From Paenibacillus oryzae (GTDB lineage: Bacteria > Bacillota > Bacilli > Paenibacillales > Paenibacillaceae), in assembly GCF_001675045.1 (NCBI RefSeq), contig NZ_LYPA01000064.1:62001-126000 (forward strand): 64,000 nucleotides of DNA. The letters run 5' to 3'. This document shows, piece after piece, positions 43,664 to 52,504 of the stretch. Position numbers and translations under genes: made by a program. The stretch's first letter is position 1; the number at the start of each line of letters is the position of its first letter. Below the pieces are notes generated by a model that did no database searches, had not been told where the DNA came from, and worked only from the letters and a program-made list of their open reading frames with translations.

Positions 43664-43830
43664 GTTCAAAAAATCCGCTTACCATTACGAAACATGCCTA
43701 GTGGCATAGTCGACATCGAATATGGAATTCAGCCGAAATGTCCGTTGCTCACTTAGCTTTCACTAAGCTCCGCTACTCCATTTCTAGCTTCATCCCATCT
43801 TCTCGGTACTGAAAACCGGACTTTTTGAAT
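43664..43830. repeat. 167-base terminal-inverted-repeat element, copy 2
   Basis: Same length as and about 75-80% identical to 23624-23790. Ends are GTTCAAAAAATCCGCTT and CCGGACTTTTTGAAT, which pair although their bases differ from copy 1. The internal hairpin reads CATGCC-tagt-GGCAT. It lies wholly within the 5' untranslated region or promoter of panBCD, in opposite orientation to copy 1 relative to the adjacent operon. Confidence 0.85.
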
Positions 43831-43852
43831 TCTCTCCTTGTAGTGTAAACAC

Positions 43853-43985
43853 AAAAAAACCTTTTAGCCGCCGCTAAAAAGGTTCCCACAGAGAAAAGGA
43901 AACGTTTGTCTGGTATGCTTCCTTCTGTCTCGGTCCCTACGGCTCAGAGCAGAATGCGTCATTCATTCCTTGACAAAAAGCTTTG
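43853..43985 (-). ncRNA. Structured leader or small RNA with terminator upstream of panB
   Basis: On the minus strand, a hairpin ACAGAAGGAA.../...TTCCT-TTTC-TCTGT (43889-43928) is followed by a strong terminator, AACCTTTTTAGC-GGC-GGCTAAAAGGTT then TTTTTTT (43853-43884). Upstream, the GC-containing segment GAGCCGTAGGGACCGAG could be part of the fold. It may only end birA transcription, or it may be an attenuator leader for panBCD or an independent small RNA. It lacks T-box consensus. A pantothenate-linked pan-motif RNA is one candidate identity that I cannot confirm. The terminator itself is clear; the rest is inference. Confidence 0.5.
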
Positions 43986-44067
43986 GTTTAATTGCGACAG
44001 TGCAGCTTCGTTCAGAATACCGCCTGCCCTTACAGTTTACCAAAACAACCGGCATTCGTAAATATGA

Positions 44068-45048
44068 TTACCCCTGTCTAGGCTCGCCCATTTCCGCCGA
44101 AAAAAGAGTAACGACCTCGCCATCATCCCGCTTTACAATAATAGCGCCGCTCCCATCCAGTCCTATGGGCACGCCAATCAGCTTGCCTTGGGGCGTTGTA
44201 AGCTCCATTTTTTTGCCAAGTGAAACAGACAAGGATTCCCACAGGGCGGCAATGCTCTGAAAGCCTGTTTCCAGATACAGCTTGTAGAGCGTTTCCCACT
44301 CCAGTAAAAAAGCAGTCAGCAGCTGCGCCCGGTTAAAGCTGTTTCCAGATGCTATCCGCAGCGAGGTCGCTTTTTCCAGCAGCTCTTCGGGATAATCGCT
44401 TTGCGACATATTTACGCTGATGCCGATGCCCGCGATTATATATTTAAGCCGTTCATCCTCCGCTGCAGATTCCAGCAGGATGCCGCTAATTTTTTTGCCA
44501 TTAATCAATAGATCGTTTGGCCATTTTATGCCGATGTCGAGTCCTGTTTCCCTTCTCAGGCTCCGGCATAAAGCGACAGCAGCGAGCAAGGTTAGCTGCG
44601 GCGCGCAATGGATGGGCACCAAAGGACGGAGCAGCAGGCTCATCCAGATGCCTTTGCCTCTTGGCGCAAGCCATGAGCGTCCCATACGACCCCGGCCCGC
44701 TTGCTGCATGTCGGCTATAACAACAACGCCTTCGGCGACCCCTTCCTCCGCCAATTCCCTGACTGCATTTTGAGTGGAGTCGATTTCGTCCCGGTAATGC
44801 AGGGGAAGGCCAAAGGATTCCGTTTTCAACAAGCTTTGAATGGTTTTTTCGTCAAGCTTGTCCGGCTGAAACAGCAGCCGATAACCTAGCTTGGTGGAGG
44901 CTTCGAATTCATAACCCGCCGACTCCAGCTTACGGATGCTTTTCCATATGGCCGTACGGCTTACCCCAAGCACCTCGCTTGCAAGGGCCCCCGATACATA
45001 TTGTCCCTCATTTTTAATAAACAGCCCAAGCAATTCATTTTGGCTCAT
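44068..45048 (-). CDS. birA: Biotin-protein ligase / biotin operon repressor
   Basis: A 326-residue bifunctional BirA. It has an N-terminal winged helix (about 1-65, YVSGALASEVLGVSRTAIWK) for repression, then the ligase domain with EIDSTQNAVRELAEEG, the biotinyl-5'-AMP loop AGRGRMGRSWLAP, WPNDLLINGKKISGIL and the C-terminal SH3-like domain (LGKKMELTTPQGKLIGVPIG). It attaches biotin to acyl-CoA carboxylases and represses biotin genes. It overlaps cca by 14 bases with GGAG before the ATG. This order cca-birA-panBCD matches B. subtilis. Confidence 0.96.
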   Translation of the reverse strand: MSQNELLGLFIKNEGQYVSGALASEVLGVSRTAIWKSIRKLESAGYEFEASTKLGYRLLFQPDKLDEKTIQSLLKTESFGLPLHYRDEIDSTQNAVRELAEEGVAEGVVVIADMQQAGRGRMGRSWLAPRGKGIWMSLLLRPLVPIHCAPQLTLLAAVALCRSLRRETGLDIGIKWPNDLLINGKKISGILLESAAEDERLKYIIAGIGISVNMSQSDYPEELLEKATSLRIASGNSFNRAQLLTAFLLEWETLYKLYLETGFQSIAALWESLSVSLGKKMELTTPQGKLIGVPIGLDGSGAIIVKRDDGEVVTLFSAEMGEPRQG

Positions 45049-46309
45049 GATTACTCTCCATTGTCCATTTCATCCCTTGGGAAATCAGGACCTCTTTGTG
45101 ATTGAGCAGTTCGCCGTCCGCGACGGCATGCAAAAGACGCAGCAGCATTTCACGCGTCCAGGGTCCCGGCTTTTTCCCCAGCGCCTCCGCGAGCTCAGCG
45201 CCGTTGACGCTCAGCTCGCGAGCCGAAGAAACGGGCAGGCTCTCCATGACATGCCGATAGCCGCCGCCTTTGCCCGCTATGCCGGGAGCCAGCTCGTCCG
45301 GCAGCAGCAGCGCCATCTCCAGCCACTCGGCAGCCGCTTCCCTGCCGTATTCCAGCACAGTTTTGCGCCAAAGCGAGTCTTCGTCGGCTTCCTCCGGCAC
45401 TAACAGGTAACGAGCGTGCATATCCAGACGATTCCTGACAGCATCCATCCGTTTGCCTGAAAAACGCAGCTTGCTCATGCATGAAAAAGCGGCGGCACCA
45501 TCCATACCGCATGCGATAAACAAAGCCGCATAGCGGTTGTCCTTGCCAGGCAGCTCACCCAGCCATGAAAGGTCAATGCAATCTATCGGCTCCGGCAGAT
45601 TCAGCTCTTCCCGTGTATGCTTCAGCAGCCCGCTGAGGCTCAGCCAGGCCAAGCTGCGCTCAGGCGCAGGTCCGTCTACCATTTTGTCCAGCTCAGCCTG
45701 AACGCGCTCCATGGCGACATGTCTCAGCAAGGCGCGATGCCGGCGCAGCGCCCTCCAGGTGGAGAGCGTCGGAGAAAGTCCGTAAGTACCGATAAAACGA
45801 ACGCCGCGCAGCATCCGTAGCGCGTCCTCCTGCAGCCTCGCGTCTGGATCGCCAACGCATCGGAGGCGACGGTTTTTCAAATCCTCCAGCCCGCCAAACG
45901 GATCATGAAGCTCTCCATCTGCTCCCAGCGCCATTGCGTTTATGGTAAAGTCGCGCCGCAGCAAATCGCCTTCCAGATTGCCAATGAACTGAACGCTGCC
46001 CGGACGTCTGTGATCCTCGTAGGGGGATTCCTGACGGTAGGTAGTCACCTCGTAGCCGTTGCCTTCCACCATGACGGTAACTGTGCCATGCTGCAAGCCT
46101 GTGCCTATGCATTTGGGGAATAAAGCCATTGTTTGCTCCGGCAAAGCGGAGGTGGCAATATCTACATCCTTGTCCTCCAGCCCCAGCATCAGGTCCCTGA
46201 CGGCGCCGCCAACAAAAACCGCTTCATGCCCGTGCTTAATCAACGTCAGCAAAACCGGCAGCGCAGTCTTCATTCCCGAGCTAAGCTCCGTCTTCATTGG
46301 GATTGACAC
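45035..46309 (-). CDS. cca: CCA-adding tRNA nucleotidyltransferase
   Basis: Adds or repairs the 3' CCA of tRNAs. The 424-residue class II enzyme has the head-domain motifs FVGGAVRDLMLGLEDKDVDI (metal Asp pair), TVMVEGNGYEVTTYR, RRDFTINAMALGADG and DPFGGLEDLKNRRLR, then neck/body residues EDALRMLRGVRF and HVAMERVQAELDKMV. Two starts are possible: GTG at 46309 with GGAG eight bases upstream, or ATG at 46297 that overlaps the bshA stop (ATGA). I keep the GTG because of the ribosome site. The C-terminal tail domain is of the Bacillus/Geobacillus length. Confidence 0.95.
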   Translation of the reverse strand: MSIPMKTELSSGMKTALPVLLTLIKHGHEAVFVGGAVRDLMLGLEDKDVDIATSALPEQTMALFPKCIGTGLQHGTVTVMVEGNGYEVTTYRQESPYEDHRRPGSVQFIGNLEGDLLRRDFTINAMALGADGELHDPFGGLEDLKNRRLRCVGDPDARLQEDALRMLRGVRFIGTYGLSPTLSTWRALRRHRALLRHVAMERVQAELDKMVDGPAPERSLAWLSLSGLLKHTREELNLPEPIDCIDLSWLGELPGKDNRYAALFIACGMDGAAAFSCMSKLRFSGKRMDAVRNRLDMHARYLLVPEEADEDSLWRKTVLEYGREAAAEWLEMALLLPDELAPGIAGKGGGYRHVMESLPVSSARELSVNGAELAEALGKKPGPWTREMLLRLLHAVADGELLNHKEVLISQGMKWTMESNHEPK

Positions 46310-47460
46310 ATCGCCTTCTCCGCCTCTGCTTCAATGCCCAGCACGCGGTAATAGATCGCCTCATATTGATCGGTTATCCCGTCATTGCAAAACTCCTCAT
46401 GCGCGCGGTAGAGGCAGGCCTCCCTAAACTGCGCCCGAAGCTGATCGTCCGTAAGCAGCAATTCCGTATTGTCCGCCATCTCCTCCACATCGCCAATGCT
46501 GGACAGAAAACCGGTTACGCCATGCGTAACAAGCTCCGGGATGCCGCCCGCATTGGAGCCGATGGTCGGAACGCCGCAAGCCATCGCTTCCAGCGCAACA
46601 AGCCCAAAGCTTTCCTTCTCGGAGGGGAGCAGCAATACATCCGCCATAGAGATGACCTGCGCCACATCCTCCTGCTTGCCCAGAAAATGAACCTTGTCCT
46701 CCAGCCCCAGTCCTTTGATCTTGCACTGGATTTTGGATAGCTCCGGCCCTTCTCCTACCAGCAGCAATTTGGCGGGAAGGCGCTTCGACACTCTGTCGAA
46801 AATATCAATGACGTCGCTTACCCGCTTGACAGGTCTGAAGTTGGAAATGTGCATCAGTATTTTTTCATGAGGAGCGGCATAATCGCTGCGCAAACTCGCC
46901 ACCTCGCGAGGATAGTAGACCCGTTTGTCCACAAAATTATAGGTCAGGTCCATCGGCCTTGATATATCAAGAAGTCGTCTTGTTTCTTGAATCAGATCGC
47001 GTGAAACCGCTGTGACGGCATCGCTCTGGTTAATGGCCAGCGCGATGAGATCCTTCAGCGATTCATCCTGTGCAAGCACCGTGATATCCGTTCCGTGCAG
47101 CGTTGTTACCGTCTTCAGCTTGTCGCCTACCATTTGTTTGGCCAAATAAGCGCAGACGGCATGCGGAACAGCGTAGTGAACATGCAGCAGGTCGAGGCCT
47201 TGCATGTTGACAACCTGAGCCATTTTGCTAGCAAGGGAAAGGTCGTATGGCGGGTAACGAAACACATAATAATCGTTAACTTCCACTTCATGAAAAAATA
47301 TATTTTTATGAAACTGGCCAAGCCGGAAAGGAATGCTGTGAGTTATAAAATGAATTTCATGTCCGCGTTCCGCAAGCAGCTTGCCCAGCTCCGTTGCAAC
47401 AACGCCCGAGCCGCCAAGCGTCGGATAACATGTAATGCCGATTTTCAGCTTTTTTGCCAT
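46294..47460 (-). CDS. bshA: N-acetyl-alpha-D-glucosaminyl L-malate synthase
   Basis: First step of bacillithiol synthesis: transfers GlcNAc from UDP-GlcNAc to L-malate. The 388-residue GT4 protein shows KIGITCYPTLGGSGVVATEL, DLLHVHYAVPHAVCAYLAKQ, TTLHGTDITVLAQD, MHISNFRPVKRVSDVI, LLPSEKESFGLVALEAMACG and GGIPELVTHG. The ATG at 47460 has GGAGGTG; the upstream frame is open but unsignalled. bshB1 follows the same order as in Bacillus. Bacillithiol is the main low-molecular-weight thiol of this group and detoxifies, among others, methylglyoxal, fitting the adjacent mgsA. Confidence 0.96.
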   Translation of the reverse strand: MAKKLKIGITCYPTLGGSGVVATELGKLLAERGHEIHFITHSIPFRLGQFHKNIFFHEVEVNDYYVFRYPPYDLSLASKMAQVVNMQGLDLLHVHYAVPHAVCAYLAKQMVGDKLKTVTTLHGTDITVLAQDESLKDLIALAINQSDAVTAVSRDLIQETRRLLDISRPMDLTYNFVDKRVYYPREVASLRSDYAAPHEKILMHISNFRPVKRVSDVIDIFDRVSKRLPAKLLLVGEGPELSKIQCKIKGLGLEDKVHFLGKQEDVAQVISMADVLLLPSEKESFGLVALEAMACGVPTIGSNAGGIPELVTHGVTGFLSSIGDVEEMADNTELLLTDDQLRAQFREACLYRAHEEFCNDGITDQYEAIYYRVLGIEAEAEKAMCQSQ

Positions 47461-47522
47461 GCTTTTTGCACCTCCGCGTTTGTCGCATGGAATAGTATAT
47501 TCCGAATGGGCTGTACGTTTTG

Positions 47523-48215
47523 TCAAAATAATGAAACGGACAGCGGTGATTTGATGGCAAAGCCTTCGGCATAGGTCCAGCCCTTGCTCTGGCCCAGCAA
47601 ATAATCTCTTGCCTCTACTCGCTTCAAATAGCCGTTGGTAAGCGGCGTTTCGACGCTATTGTCAGTAGCCTTCACATTAAATTGAGAGGCGTACGCCTCC
47701 AGCGATTTCGTTTTTTTATCATAATGGCTGGTGATGTCTACCACAGCCGACGGATGTTCCATGTCATTAATGTAATAATAAATTAGCCCTTCAACTCCAA
47801 CGGAAGGGATGTCCGGCAAATAGTTGCGCAGCTTGGCATTAAAAACCGCTTCCTCAACCAGCTTGCTGCAAGCAATATGATCGGGATGGCGATCGATCCA
47901 ATAGGGAGCAAAAACAAGACGCGGTCTCCAGCGCCGAATTTCACGCACAATGGCTTCAATCTGTTCCGGACTCCCCGTCAGTCCCCGATCAGGGAGCCCC
48001 AGGTTGGTGCGGGCCGATAAACCAAGCACCGCGGCGGCCGCGGCGGCTTCTTGCCGCCTCAGCTCCACGGTGCCATTGGAGGACATCTCGGCTTCGGTCA
48101 GATCGCATACGCCAACGCGGGAGCCGGCTTCAGCGTGCTTGGCAATAGTGCCGCCCATACCAATCTCCGCATCGTCGGCATGCGCTCCAAAAATGAGAAT
48201 ATCCAGCTTGTCCAT
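47523..48215 (-). CDS. bshB1: Bacillithiol deacetylase BshB1
   Basis: Removes the acetyl group from GlcNAc-malate. The 230-residue PIG-L/LmbE-family protein has the zinc motif IFGAHADDAEIGMGGTIAKH (His, Asp, Asp) and the HPDH motif (WIDRHPDHIACSKLV) for the third ligand and activity. The ATG at 48215 is placed after GGAGTAAGGA; the longer frame overlaps mgsA. It lies five bases after mgsA and 62 before bshA. No cysteine ligase gene (bshC) is seen in the window. Confidence 0.95.
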   Translation of the reverse strand: MDKLDILIFGAHADDAEIGMGGTIAKHAEAGSRVGVCDLTEAEMSSNGTVELRRQEAAAAAAVLGLSARTNLGLPDRGLTGSPEQIEAIVREIRRWRPRLVFAPYWIDRHPDHIACSKLVEEAVFNAKLRNYLPDIPSVGVEGLIYYYINDMEHPSAVVDITSHYDKKTKSLEAYASQFNVKATDNSVETPLTNGYLKRVEARDYLLGQSKGWTYAEGFAIKSPLSVSLF

Positions 48216-48220
48216 TGTCC

Positions 48221-48640
48221 TTACTCCAGTCCCGGCTTGTACTTGTGCACAAGCTCGCGCCATGCAAAATCGCCGCGTTCTACCGCTTTAACAAGCAATT
48301 CAGCCGTTGCAACGTTAGTTGCGACCGGTATGCCCTGAACGTCGCAAAGACGAAGCAGCGCAATAATATCCGGCTCGTGAGGCTGGGCCATCAGCGGATC
48401 GCGCAAGAAAATAATCAGATCCATTTCGTTTTCGGCCACCATTGCCCCGATTTGCTGATCTCCGCCAAGCGGCCCCGACATAAAGCGGTGAATCTTCAAT
48501 TGCGTCTGCTCCATGATGCGGGTGCCGGTTGTGCCGGTGGAATAAAGCTGATGAGGCATAAATACGTTTTCGTATGCCGTTACAAAGTTAACGATTTCCT
48601 CTTTTTTACGGTCATGCGCAATAAATGCAATTTTCAACAT
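48221..48640 (-). CDS. mgsA: Methylglyoxal synthase
   Basis: Converts dihydroxyacetone phosphate to methylglyoxal, a phosphate-relief bypass of lower glycolysis. The 139-residue protein has [17 protein letters not shown], the phosphate loop STGTTG, the catalytic [16 protein letters not shown] and [15 protein letters not shown], and the YVTHN-type C-terminal part. AGGAG precedes the ATG. It sits between dapB and the bacillithiol genes, exactly as in B. subtilis. Confidence 0.97.
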   Translation of the reverse strand: MLKIAFIAHDRKKEEIVNFVTAYENVFMPHQLYSTGTTGTRIMEQTQLKIHRFMSGPLGGDQQIGAMVAENEMDLIIFLRDPLMAQPHEPDIIALLRLCDVQGIPVATNVATAELLVKAVERGDFAWRELVHKYKPGLE

Positions 48641-48690
48641 GATGTTCTCCTCTCAAGCTGGAGCGGATTTGGTTTGGATGAGTCCTTCAT

Positions 48691-49497
48691 TTAATCCATA
48701 ATGTGCTCAAAGCCGTAGATCAGGCCGCTGTAGGTCATTACCTTTTTGACGGCAACATTAACCCCTGGCATATAGCCGGCGCGTTCATAGGAATCATGGC
48801 GGATTTTTAACGTTTGCCCATGTCCTCCGAACACAACCTCCTGCTGGGCGAATACCCCTGGAAGTCTGACGCTATGTATGCGGAATCCGTTATAATAAGC
48901 TCCCCTTGCTCCCTCGATCAGCTCTTCCTCGGCGGGATTGCCCTGTTTCAGCTCTTGTCTAGCTTCGGCAATCAGCTCGGCGGTTTTGATCGACGTGCCG
49001 GATGGCGCATCCAGCTTTTGGTCGCCATGATATTCAATAATTTCAACATGCGGCATATATTTGGCGGCTTGAGCCGCAAATTTCATCATCAGGATTGCAC
49101 CGATGGAGAAATTCGGCGCGATTAGTCCGCCAATTCCTTTTTGCTTGCAAAGCTCGTCCAGCTCGGTAATTTGCTCAGGCGTAAAGCCCGTCGTGCCAAT
49201 AACGGGACGAACACCGTATTCAATGGCGGTTCTTGTATTGTTGTAAGCGGCCTGAGGCACCGTAAAATCGACAAGCACATCGCTTTGGCTTGAAGACAAG
49301 GCTTCCTCCAGCGTTGAGCTGACCGTAACTCCGGTTTGTTTGCCTCCTGCGAATATGCCTGCATCAACAGGACCCGCTGAAGGATCAACTGCAGCAACAA
49401 GCTCCAGCGCTTCATCCTCCAGCACCATTTTGATAACCTCGCGGCCCATTCTTCCTCCTGCTCCGGTAACTGCTACTTTTATACGTTGATCTGCCAC
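48691..49497 (-). CDS. dapB: 4-Hydroxy-tetrahydrodipicolinate reductase
   Basis: Lysine/diaminopimelate pathway reductase, needed for peptidoglycan and the dipicolinate branch. The 268-residue protein has the nucleotide loop VAVTGAGGRMGREVIKMV, the VDFTVPQAAYNNT segment, and the catalytic EYHGDQKLDAPSGTS motif with His and Lys four apart. It starts with GTG at 49497, with AGGTGA upstream. It is seven bases after the TPR gene. Length and motifs are normal. Confidence 0.96.
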   Translation of the reverse strand: MADQRIKVAVTGAGGRMGREVIKMVLEDEALELVAAVDPSAGPVDAGIFAGGKQTGVTVSSTLEEALSSSQSDVLVDFTVPQAAYNNTRTAIEYGVRPVIGTTGFTPEQITELDELCKQKGIGGLIAPNFSIGAILMMKFAAQAAKYMPHVEIIEYHGDQKLDAPSGTSIKTAELIAEARQELKQGNPAEEELIEGARGAYYNGFRIHSVRLPGVFAQQEVVFGGHGQTLKIRHDSYERAGYMPGVNVAVKKVMTYSGLIYGFEHIMD

Positions 49498-49503
49498 TTC
49501 TAA

Positions 49504-50046
49504 TCACCTGTCCTTTTTTCTGCTGAATGTTGAGGTTATGGCTCTAAACCTGCGTTTGCGGCGAATATCGCCGAACAGCCGCTTCGCAGCGGCATGCTGC
49601 GGATCGAGGCGAAGCGCCTCGCGCGCGCATACATATGCTTCTTCCAAATCGCCTGCCCTCTGCCAAACGAGCGCAAGCGTATAAATAGCGTCAAAGTACA
49701 GCGGATCCAGCGTCACCGCCTGACGAAGCATCGTAGCGGCTTCGCCTAACAGGGGCGGCGTATGGGACAGCAGGCCATTTGCTTCCACAAGCAGAAGCCT
49801 GGCCCGAATCACTCCAGAATGGTAGCGGTATTCCTCATTGTCCGGCTCCAGCTTTTCCGCATAATCGGCATAAACCTTTGCTTTGCTCCATTTGCCGCTG
49901 CGAGCGCAGGATACCGCGCATTTATGATAAAAGGACGGATTGGCGGGGTCCGCTGCAATCGCCTGCTCAAACCATTCTATAGCCGCTTCAAAATCGCCGT
50001 TTAATATATACTCGTACGCTTTTCGGACACAACTTTCCCCATCCAT
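49504..50046 (-). CDS. Tetratricopeptide-repeat protein
   Basis: A 180-residue protein made of about four TPR units (EYILNGDFEAAIEWFEQAIA, FYHKCAVSCARSGKWSKAKV, IYTLALVWQRAGDLEEAYVC) and ending in a very basic tail (RRKRRFRAITSTFSRKKDR), which could contact nucleic acid or membrane phospholipids. The function is unknown. AGGAGG precedes the ATG at 50046. It is inserted between mazG and dapB compared with B. subtilis, where ypjD and dapB are adjacent. It is cotranscribed with dapB (seven bases). Confidence 0.82.
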   Translation of the reverse strand: MDGESCVRKAYEYILNGDFEAAIEWFEQAIAADPANPSFYHKCAVSCARSGKWSKAKVYADYAEKLEPDNEEYRYHSGVIRARLLLVEANGLLSHTPPLLGEAATMLRQAVTLDPLYFDAIYTLALVWQRAGDLEEAYVCAREALRLDPQHAAAKRLFGDIRRKRRFRAITSTFSRKKDR

Positions 50047-50098
50047 CTGCCCATCCTCCTGTAACAGGATTATGGTACAGCATATGTAGGGGGCTTGC

Positions 50099-50434
50099 TT
50101 ACAGTTCGCCGGTTTTCCGCGTCCAGCGATTAGCGTCGCGGGTATTGAATTTGTTCATGACCTTGTCATGAGCCTGACTTAGATCAATCCCCAAGGAGTT
50201 GGCAAAGCATGATAAAATAAACAGAATATCCCCAAGCTCCATCTCAATGGAATTATCAGCTTCATCGCTTCTTTTGGGCTTTTCCCCATAGGAGTGATTG
50301 ATTTCGCGGGCCAGCTCACCGACCTCCTCGGTCATACGCGCCATTAAAGCTAACGGGCTGAAATAGCCTTCCTTGAATTGCGAGATATATTCGTCAACCT
50401 CGCGCTGTATATCGGACATCGTTTTTTCCGCCAT
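50099..50434 (-). CDS. ypjD: MazG-type nucleotide pyrophosphohydrolase (YpjD-like)
   Basis: A 111-residue all-alpha NTP pyrophosphohydrolase. The metal-binding EExxE-12-28-ExxD pattern can be seen as MTEEVGELAREINHSYG and EMELGDILFILSCFANS. Small MazG proteins clear non-standard nucleotides such as oxidised or deaminated dNTPs. The position (before dapB, next to YitT-type ypjC) matches B. subtilis ypjD. GGGAG precedes the ATG. Its promoter lies in the 250-base gap to the divergent yitT gene; the 250 bases hold AT-rich boxes but no further gene. Confidence 0.92.
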   Translation of the reverse strand: MAEKTMSDIQREVDEYISQFKEGYFSPLALMARMTEEVGELAREINHSYGEKPKRSDEADNSIEMELGDILFILSCFANSLGIDLSQAHDKVMNKFNTRDANRWTRKTGEL

Positions 50435-50685
50435 AGGAGACTCCCTTTCACACTATATAGCTATACGATTCTTATGTTACCGTATTGCTCTGATGAAAAT
50501 CAATGTTTTTTACATGGCCCGTTAATTGCCCATACTATATAAAATCAACAAAAGAATAGCTGCGTCAGGCCTACGGAAACAATTGTGACCGGGAGAACTT
50601 CACAAGCCGGCCCACACTGCTGAAATACATTTGTTCAATTAATGTAAGAAGTGAACCTCTACATTAGAAAGGAGCTGCAACAAGA

Positions 50686-51549
50686 ATGAAACGATGGATA
50701 GGACAGCTGAAAATGATTGTGCCGATTATGCTGGGCACGGCCGTTTATGCATTTGGCCTGCATTACTTTCTCATTCCCAACCAGCTGATGGAAGGCGGCG
50801 TAACGGGCATTGGAGTGCTGCTAAATTATGCGGCGGGATGGCCTTTGTCCATAACGACGCTGGTTCTCAACATTCCGCTATTTTTGTTGGGCTGGAGGAC
50901 GCTTGGGAAATTTCAAATGCTTTATACGATTCTGGGCACGGTTTCCTTGTCTGGATTTCTAGCGCTGATAGAATGGTTTATCCGGCTGGGATGGATTGTG
51001 CCTTTCAAAAGCTCGGGGGATCATATGCTGATCGCTTTATATGCAGGTGCAACGCTGGGAGCAGGCCTTGGCATTGTATTCCGGTTCGGAGGGACAACAG
51101 GGGGGATTGATATTATCGCGCGCATCCTCTCACGCAGAAGAGGGTACAGCATGGGGCAGATCATTCTTTTTTTTGACGCTATCATTATTGGCCTTTCCCT
51201 GTTCTATATTTCACTGGAAAAGGTGCTGTATACGCTCGTTGTTGTTTTTGTCGCCTCCAAGCTCATCGACTTTATCCAGGACGGCGCTTATTCCGCCAAA
51301 GCCTTCTCCATCATTTCTGATCATAGCGCGGCCATTGCAACCGCAATAACGCAGGAACTGGAAAGAGGCGTTACGCTAATGCAGGCAAAGGGGGCTTTTT
51401 CGGGACAGGACAAAGAGGTCGTTTATTGCGTAGTCGGGCGTTATGAAACCCGGCGCCTGAAAGGCATTGTACGCAAAATCGACCCCCATGCATTTATCGT
51501 TATTAATGACGTCCATGACGTACTGGGCGAAGGCTTCAAGGAGGAATGA
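50686..51549 (+). CDS. YitT-family membrane protein (YpjC-like)
   Basis: A 287-residue polytopic membrane protein with five or six helices in the first 200 residues (IMLGTAVYAFGLHYFLI, PLSITTLVLNIPLFLLGW, YTILGTVSLSGFLALIE, ALYAGATLGAGLGIVFRFGG), followed by a cytoplasmic DUF2179 domain (about 205-285: FSIISDHSAAIATAITQELE, ERGVTLMQAKGAFSG, VIRKIDPHAFIVINDVHDVL-like end). The family is widespread in Firmicutes; its transport substrate is unknown. AAAGGAG precedes the ATG. It is the only plus-strand gene in this half of the window, as in B. subtilis where ypjC also lies beside ypjB and ypjD. Confidence 0.9.
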   Translation: MKRWIGQLKMIVPIMLGTAVYAFGLHYFLIPNQLMEGGVTGIGVLLNYAAGWPLSITTLVLNIPLFLLGWRTLGKFQMLYTILGTVSLSGFLALIEWFIRLGWIVPFKSSGDHMLIALYAGATLGAGLGIVFRFGGTTGGIDIIARILSRRRGYSMGQIILFFDAIIIGLSLFYISLEKVLYTLVVVFVASKLIDFIQDGAYSAKAFSIISDHSAAIATAITQELERGVTLMQAKGAFSGQDKEVVYCVVGRYETRRLKGIVRKIDPHAFIVINDVHDVLGEGFKEE

Positions 51550-51577
51550 GCGCTTCCGCGCGACGAAACGCTACCCG

Positions 51578-52459
51578 TTAATGCAGCGTTTTCACGCCAA
51601 ACGGATCTTGCTTGTATTTCCTCCAGCCCGTCCATGTCAGAACGGCGGCAATGACTGTTCCAAAAAATAAAACCCACTGTGTGACATCAGGTCCGCCTGA
51701 CGATTGAGCTATCGGCTTAAAGGCGCTGCGGTATGCCTCCCCTTCAAACATCGCCGACGACGACGCTTCCATTGAGGAAAAAGCGGCTTCAATCGCCAGC
51801 TGGAGTCGCTGATGATCATCGGGAGCCGCCATCTTGGCTTTAAGCAGCGCTGAGGCTTCCTTAATGCCTTGAATAAGCTGCTCCGTCTCATGGGCGGAAC
51901 CGGCCATCAGCGCGGCAGGTCCTATCCGGCTGGCATAAACTTCGAAATGATTAAGACGCGCAAGAGCAGCGGCAGCGGGATCGCCTGCGCTGCGCTTCCA
52001 GGCTTTACGAATGGCCGCAAGATCATCCTCCAGCAGCTTGTCGTATTGAAGCCACAAACCGCCGCTGCCAGAGGATATTGCATCAACAGCCAGTGCTATG
52101 CGGGCCGCTCCTTCGTTCCAGTCGCGCGATGGAGAACCGGACAGCAGCAAAACCTCCGTCTCGGCCATTTCGTTGTCAAGCGCCTCCCAGCCCGCCTCTG
52201 TGCCAAATCCTCTGAGCATGCCGGACTCAGTTTGCTGCTTCAGCTTCATAAGCCGATTGTAAGCAAGGTGCTTTTCATTGGATGCAGCAGCAGCGTAAAG
52301 GGCGGCAGCCGTCTCGTTCATTCGTTGAAGCTGGATATGATGACCGCTGGCGGCTTGATCCAGATGCTCCGCATTAATCGGACGTATCCATACCGACCAT
52401 ACCGAAGCCAGCGTAAATAGAATACATAATAGAAATGGAGCTGCAAAACGGGCCTTCAT
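51578..52459 (-). CDS. ypjB: YpjB-like sporulation protein
   Basis: A 293-residue protein with an N-terminal signal/anchor (RFAAPFLLCILFTLASVWSVW), an all-helical extracytoplasmic domain, and a C-terminal transmembrane helix (VTQWVLFFGTVIAAVLTWTG) followed by a short cytoplasmic tail (RKYKQDPFGVKTLH). This two-anchor layout and the gene order ypjA-ypjB match B. subtilis YpjB, described as a sporulation protein of unknown activity. GGGGGG precedes the ATG. It converges on yitT with only 28 bases between stops. Confidence 0.85.
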   Translation of the reverse strand: MKARFAAPFLLCILFTLASVWSVWIRPINAEHLDQAASGHHIQLQRMNETAAALYAAAASNEKHLAYNRLMKLKQQTESGMLRGFGTEAGWEALDNEMAETEVLLLSGSPSRDWNEGAARIALAVDAISSGSGGLWLQYDKLLEDDLAAIRKAWKRSAGDPAAAALARLNHFEVYASRIGPAALMAGSAHETEQLIQGIKEASALLKAKMAAPDDHQRLQLAIEAAFSSMEASSSAMFEGEAYRSAFKPIAQSSGGPDVTQWVLFFGTVIAAVLTWTGWRKYKQDPFGVKTLH

Positions 52460-52504
52460 GTGGACATCCCCCCATAATAGAAGCTTATGAGGGGATGTCC
52501 GGCT

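Noticed and set aside
43853-43985. T-box leader for panBCD
   Set aside because: No AGGGTGGNACCGCG sequence and no specifier loop.
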